From positions 1 to 64,000 of the forward strand of contig JALHLR010000018.1 of assembly GCA_022844475.1 (NCBI GenBank): a stretch of DNA of 64,000 nt, given 5' to 3'. Source of the stretch: Hyphomonadaceae bacterium. GTDB lineage: Bacteria; Pseudomonadota; Alphaproteobacteria; Caulobacterales; Hyphomonadaceae. Of the stretch, positions 59,499 to 64,000 are shown piece by piece; position 1 is the stretch's first letter; every line of letters begins with the position of its first letter. The notes under the pieces are model-generated. The model was not told where the DNA came from and searched no databases. It saw nothing but the letters and a program-made list of their open reading frames with translations. Both the position numbers and the translations under genes were made by a program.

Positions 59499-59801
59499 TC
59501 AAGCTTTCCGAGCTGAAATCAGGTTCGACCGCGCCGCAAACGCAACACCTGGATCTGGCGTGATCCGGAAGGATCCGAAACCGGATCGCTCTGGCGTGGC
59601 GCAAGCCCCGCCGGAGCGTTCACGCCAGACCAGATCGAGGTGGCCGCCAGCGCTGAGTCACTCGATTTCAAACGAGCCGCGCTGGATCGAGGGAGCATCA
59701 TACCTGGCTGCGTTGGTGGCAAGCTCGTGGAGGGCGAGGGTGATGGCGTGCGCACGGCGGCCGTCGAGGGCGAGAACGTTCGCCGGCGCGCGGTAGCGCA
59801 T
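59499..59801 (-). pseudogene. Decayed HWE/HisKA_2-type sensor histidine kinase (HATPase fragment)
   Basis: Minus-strand translation from 59801: MRYRAPANVLALDGRRAHAITLALHELATNAARYDAPSIQRGSFEIE*LSAGGHLDLVWRERSGGACATPERSGFGSFRITP; in-frame TGA at 59658-59660; in-frame stop also upstream. Confidence 0.7.
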
Positions 59802-60006
59802 TGTCCGCGTCAAGATCGCTGACCGGCTCGTCCATCAGTTCAAGGGTTTCGTGGCTCAGAACGTGTGTTCCCGCGCATCAGGCATGCAGCTGGCGCCAGT
59901 TGTCCGGGGCCTGACCTGTACGGCAACTGGAACTCCCGTCCGACTGACGATTGCACCTGTGTCCGGCGCCACGCACGCGACCGGTCGCCTGACGCAGCAC
60001 GGGACG

Positions 60007-60375
60007 TCAGAATGAGGAACTGCGCCGCTCGCCGACCTTGTTCAGGGCGCGCTCATACATCATGGCGACAAGCTGATCTGCGGCCTTCCCGTTCATGTCG
60101 ACCCGGGTCGCGAGATTGTGGTCCTTCAGCACCTTCTTGAGCTGGGCGAGCTTCATCGAGCCGAACACGGCGAAAAACTGCGCCTTGGTCGCTGAAGCGG
60201 CGAGGGCATAGGGGTTGGCGACATCAGCCCTGGTCTCATCCTCGAACACCACATTGCCGCCAAGCGCCTTGACCAGCCTGGCTGCTAGGGCCGGGTTGGA
60301 ACGTACTTCGGCGCGAAGCTCGTCGAAGAAACGGTCGATGTATTCGACGGGCGTCAGTCCCGGACCTTGTGCCAT
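60007..60375 (-). CDS. Hypothetical small protein overlapping the ParA-like gene
   Basis: 122 aa MAQGPGLTPVEYIDRFFDELRAEVRS...; start overlaps parA-like 3' end by 22 nt. Confidence 0.7.
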   Translation of the reverse strand: MAQGPGLTPVEYIDRFFDELRAEVRSNPALAARLVKALGGNVVFEDETRADVANPYALAASATKAQFFAVFGSMKLAQLKKVLKDHNLATRVDMNGKAADQLVAMMYERALNKVGERRSSSF

Positions 60376-61274
60376 GAGATCCCTGTCTGCTGAGTCATGA
60401 AGTCGGAAAAACGTTCGGATAGCCGCCGCACATCGCCCGTGACGCCAGCGTATTTGCCGCGGAAGGTGTTGTAGCTGTCGAGAGCTGCACGATCCATCGC
60501 ATTCAGGACATGCACGGATTCGGGAATGGTGGGGCCGAACCAGCGGTCCTTGAGATAGATGTCGCGCAGGTCGGACGCGACCTGGCGCGCATACTTGGTA
60601 TCGCGGAAGCGCGTGATCAGTACGAAGTTGCGGCTCGCCAGGTCTGGCGCGATGAATTTGCCGACCCAGTCGGAGAACTGCTTCGTTCCCCATGTCGAGA
60701 CCGAGTCGGCGATGGTCGGCGTCACATAGGCGTCGGCGAGCGCAAGGCCGGCCCGCGCCAGAGGCGACAGGTGCGGCGGGCAGTCGATCAGGATGATGTC
60801 GTAGAGAGACTGCAGCGGTTCAAAGGCTTTGCGATAATGCTCGGCCAGCGCATCTGCCAGCGTGGTCGGCGTGCCTGCGCGGCCATACCATTCTTCCTCG
60901 AGGCTGAGTTCACGCAGGCGCAGATGAGGATGCGAGGGCAGGCTGGAAATCCAGCCGAGCCGGACGTCCTGCTCCTCGGCAAGGCGTAGCTCCTCCAGTG
61001 TGACGGCGTTGGGCATGATGTAGGGCGCAGCCGAGGGCGGCTTGCCGGCCATGAAGCTGGCGAGAAGGTGGTGCGTGCCCTTGCCCTGGTCGGACGCCGC
61101 CTGGACGCCCATCTCGGTGAGCAGCATCTGGCTGGAATTCGCCTGCGGATCGAGATCGATCACGAGCACGCTCATGCCATAGTAATAGGCCAGCCCGTCG
61201 GCCAGCATTACGGTCGTCGTGGATTTGCCGACCCCGCCCTTGAGATTGGCGATCGCAGCGGTGAGTGCGGCCAT
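60354..61274 (-). CDS. ParA/MinD-family ATPase, orphan (no ParB in window)
   Basis: AIANLKGGVGKSTTTVMLADGLA deviant Walker A, VLVIDLDPQANSSQMLL, IILIDCPPHLSPL. Confidence 0.92.
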   Translation of the reverse strand: MAALTAAIANLKGGVGKSTTTVMLADGLAYYYGMSVLVIDLDPQANSSQMLLTEMGVQAASDQGKGTHHLLASFMAGKPPSAAPYIMPNAVTLEELRLAEEQDVRLGWISSLPSHPHLRLRELSLEEEWYGRAGTPTTLADALAEHYRKAFEPLQSLYDIILIDCPPHLSPLARAGLALADAYVTPTIADSVSTWGTKQFSDWVGKFIAPDLASRNFVLITRFRDTKYARQVASDLRDIYLKDRWFGPTIPESVHVLNAMDRAALDSYNTFRGKYAGVTGDVRRLSERFSDFMTQQTGISWHKVRD

Positions 61275-61367
61275 ACGAGCATGTTCCCCGATATCCGCTA
61301 ACCTTAGAGTGATTTTTGAGGATGTCTCCCCGCAAGCCCGCGCGGGCAGGTCGCCCCTCAGGATGCG

Positions 61368-62606
61368 CTATTCTGCAGCTTGTGGCGGGGTGATCCGGCC
61401 CAGGGCCCGAGTTTCCTCCACGTTCGTACGCCCCAGCGCCCGATCGATCAGGCCGCCGAGTTCTCCACGCGGAGCCACAAGGGTGGATTCGGGCAGGTTG
61501 AGCAGGCGCTTGCGGCGAACGGCGACGGGCGATCCGTTGGCGGCAAGGCTGAGGATCAGCGCCGGCAGGGTGGTGGCAAGGCTTTCCGGCAGGGTGAAGC
61601 CTACATCCCGCGCTTCGATCCAGCTCGCGGTTTGCGTGCCCGCGGGCGCGATGGCCGGCACGCCATAGTATCCGCCTTCGTAGATGCGGTTTGGCAGGAG
61701 CCAGGCGGAGTTGAAGCCCGCCTCCATGAAGTCGCCAGCCCAAACGACATCGAGCCCGGAATAGATGTTCGACAGGTCTTCGGGCGAGCGGTAGCGGCCA
61801 TGGAAGGTCAGGTTCGCGACGCCCTTGATCCGCGCGTGGAAGTCCGGAATCTCAGTCAGCGCCGGAACACCGTGGAGGTGGATATGAACCTTCGCTCCAG
61901 CCTCGCGCGCCGTGTTCAGGAGCAGGTCCAGCGAGCGACGGCAGCGAAGCACGCCGACCCAGCCCAGTTGCAGGGGGCCGGTCCGGAGGTCCGTCCTGGA
62001 GGGTCGGGGCCCATAGTCCGCGCCAGCGGCGAGACGGTTTTCCAGAACAAAAGGGACGTAACGTCCGTGATGATGCAGATCGAAGTGGTTGCGGAGGAAG
62101 CCGGGGGAGGAAACCACCAGCGCGCGCGTGCGTGCCAGCAGCGCGCCTTCAAGCCTGCGAAAGGCGAGGCCGAGCATGTCCTTCCGGGTCAGCAGGCGAT
62201 GGACGTCCAGCGCTTCGTAGATGACTGGCGTGTCCAGGCCTGCGATGCGCCGGGCGCGGAAGGCCGTCGCAAGCATGTCGAGGTTGCGCGCGTAGATGAC
62301 GTCAGCCTGCGCCAGGAGATCAGGCTGCCCCGCCGCGAGCCGCGCCCCGCGAAAGATTGACCTGATCCGCTGCAGGTAGGCCGCGTCATAGGTTCGACCA
62401 AGGTCTACATTGTCCCAGTCGACTTCAACCTGATCGCGGCGCCGCATGGTGAATCCGGTTACCTTCAGACCATCATCGCGGAATCCCTGTACCCGTCGGC
62501 GCACTGCGGCGTCGGCGGCGTCCTGAGCGAAGAAGGCGACGTGCGTCATGAGGTCGACAGGTGCAAGCTGCGCGCCTGTCACCCTGTAGAAATGTTGTGT
62601 AGTCAC
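61368..62606 (-). CDS. Glycosyltransferase (GT4-like fold)
   Basis: Likely GTG start at 62606; YEALDVHRLLTRKDMLG, PLQLGWVGVLRCRRSLDLLL, GGYYGVPAIAPAGT. Confidence 0.8.
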   Translation of the reverse strand: MTTQHFYRVTGAQLAPVDLMTHVAFFAQDAADAAVRRRVQGFRDDGLKVTGFTMRRRDQVEVDWDNVDLGRTYDAAYLQRIRSIFRGARLAAGQPDLLAQADVIYARNLDMLATAFRARRIAGLDTPVIYEALDVHRLLTRKDMLGLAFRRLEGALLARTRALVVSSPGFLRNHFDLHHHGRYVPFVLENRLAAGADYGPRPSRTDLRTGPLQLGWVGVLRCRRSLDLLLNTAREAGAKVHIHLHGVPALTEIPDFHARIKGVANLTFHGRYRSPEDLSNIYSGLDVVWAGDFMEAGFNSAWLLPNRIYEGGYYGVPAIAPAGTQTASWIEARDVGFTLPESLATTLPALILSLAANGSPVAVRRKRLLNLPESTLVAPRGELGGLIDRALGRTNVEETRALGRITPPQAAE

Positions 62607-62715
62607 ACTAGCTAACCGAAGGTGGTTTGGTCGGCGGTCGGGACGGCGTGGCTCGCCTGTTGCGTGGCAGTGGGCTCCGCCAAACCCCGGCGGCGGCCAT
62701 GTTCGGGAGTTCGGG

Positions 62716-63642
62716 TTGAAGTTTCCGCCCCTCCGATTGCGGGAAAGGCTGGAAGCCGCGCGCGATTGGGCGCGACTGGCCTGGGACAGGTGCGTGCGGT
62801 TCGTGGCGGGGGTTGGTTCTGCGGGATCGGTCGACCCGGGCGCTAAAATCGTGTCTTTTGAGGGGCCTGCGGCCATTGTCCCTGAAGGGCGTCGCATCTA
62901 TGCGGTCGGCGATATTCACGGCCGTGCCGACCTGCTGGAGAAGCTTCTCGGGATAATCCGTGCCGACGCGCTGGGAGAACCGGCCAGGGAAAAGCCGATC
63001 CTGATTTTCCTCGGCGATTACATCGACCGCGGTTTCCAGTCGAAGGAGGTGATCGATCTCCTCATGGGCGATCTGGTGTCCCCATTCGAGACACATTTCC
63101 TGAAGGGTAACCATGAAGCGGCCATGCTGCAGTTTCTTGATGAACCCGCCATGGGGCCGCGCTGGGCGGAGTTTGGCGGAGCGGAAACGCTGGTTTCGTA
63201 CGGCGTGAGGCCGCCGCGATCACGGACGTCCCTCGATGGCTGGGCCATCGCCTCGGACCAGTTGAACAGCCTTCTGCCGTCCGCGCATCTGGCCTTCCTC
63301 AAGAACCTGCAGGTCAGTGTCCGCATCGGCGATTACATGTTCGTACATGCGGGCGTGCGACCAGGCGTGGATCTCGCCCGACAGTCCGAACAGGACATGC
63401 TGTGGATCCGCGAGGAGTTCCTGAACGACAAGCGCCCGCTCGGCGCAGTGGTGGTTCACGGTCACACCCCCACCACGCGCCCGCACCGGGATTCCAGACG
63501 GATCGGCATCGATACGGGCGCCTATCTCAGTGGCCGGCTGACGGCGGCCCGTTTTGAGCATGATGGCGTGGACTTCCTGTCGACTGGCCCTTCCGCAGAG
63601 CCGGCGACGGACACACCAACATACCAGGAGGTTCGCCGTTGA
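62716..63642 (+). CDS. Metallophosphoesterase, serine/threonine protein phosphatase-like
   Basis: YAVGDIHGRADLLEKLL, FLGDYIDRGFQSKEVIDLL, FLKGNHEAAML, VVVHGHTPT; TTG start. Confidence 0.9.
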   Translation: MKFPPLRLRERLEAARDWARLAWDRCVRFVAGVGSAGSVDPGAKIVSFEGPAAIVPEGRRIYAVGDIHGRADLLEKLLGIIRADALGEPAREKPILIFLGDYIDRGFQSKEVIDLLMGDLVSPFETHFLKGNHEAAMLQFLDEPAMGPRWAEFGGAETLVSYGVRPPRSRTSLDGWAIASDQLNSLLPSAHLAFLKNLQVSVRIGDYMFVHAGVRPGVDLARQSEQDMLWIREEFLNDKRPLGAVVVHGHTPTTRPHRDSRRIGIDTGAYLSGRLTAARFEHDGVDFLSTGPSAEPATDTPTYQEVRR

Positions 63643-64000
63643 ATCCCGTGAAGACCCTTGCTTTCATGCTTGTCGGCATCGTGGCCGTGCTGATTTCGGC
63701 GTGCGCATCAGGGCCCGCCAAGGGCGGCCCGGTTGATGCGGCGCCGGCAGGGCTGACAGGCTATCGGCTCGGCTCCGGCGACGAGATCAAGGTTACCGTA
63801 TATGGCGAGCCCGATCTCTCGGGCAATTTCGTCGTCGATGGCGAAGGCGAGATCGCGATGTCGCTGATCGGCCAGGCGCCCGTTGGCACTCTCACGCTCA
63901 CCGAGGCAAGCCAGAGCATCGAGGCGCGTCTGAAGGACGGCTATCTGCGCGATCCGAAGGTGACGGCCGAACTGGTGAAGGGGCGCCCGTACTACATTCT
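63639..64000 (+). CDS. Polysaccharide export protein (Wza/BexD family), truncated by window end
   Basis: TTG overlapping upstream stop; lipobox ISAC; GYRLGSGDEIKVTVYGEPDLSGNFVVDGEGEIAMSLIG. Confidence 0.88.
   Translation, partial: MNPVKTLAFMLVGIVAVLISACASGPAKGGPVDAAPAGLTGYRLGSGDEIKVTVYGEPDLSGNFVVDGEGEIAMSLIGQAPVGTLTLTEASQSIEARLKDGYLRDPKVTAELVKGRPYYI

Noticed and set aside
1-64000. CRISPR arrays, IS elements, prophage, tRNA/rRNA genes
   Set aside because: None seen: no regularly spaced repeats, transposase/integrase/phage proteins or tRNA-like cloverleaf patterns found by eye.

Overview
This 64-kb, GC-rich window looks like alphaproteobacterial chromosome, plausibly Hyphomonadales/Caulobacterales-like (inference from gene content and GANTC/CtrA/EcfG-type signals; not verified). 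It is densely coding. I saw no convincing tRNA, rRNA, CRISPR array, transposase or prophage. Recognisable blocks are: MlaC/MlaA lipid transport; a methionine/one-carbon cluster (ArsR-methyltransferase regulator, metF, split metH); a TonB-dependent receptor; an RhlE-type helicase; BLUF photoreceptor, fbp, sthA, transporters, aroC, pdxH, Sua5; three YceI-domain genes, one fused to cytochrome b561; a hybrid histidine kinase; lepB; and xseB-ispA-dxs. From about 56.5 kb there is an exopolysaccharide region (glycosyltransferases, metallophosphatase, Wza-like exporter) with a NepR/EcfG general-stress-response pair and an orphan ParA-like ATPase inserted in it. Strongest leads: (1) a nepR-ecfG pair next to a decayed HWE-type histidine kinase that is not in the supplied ORF track, with no phyR nearby; (2) a dense GANTC (CcrM-site) cluster with repeated ATTTCGASTCSGCG motifs upstream of and inside the Sua5 gene, plus an intergenic + strand terminator with no annotated + strand gene; (3) an orphan ParA plus overlapping small partner inside the EPS locus; (4) paired tiny membrane proteins sharing a DGDDRT tail behind an EcfG-like promoter; (5) a bipartite palindrome overlapping the start codon of the ArsR-methyltransferase regulator. 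All calls are by eye from the sequence and translations; no database search was run.
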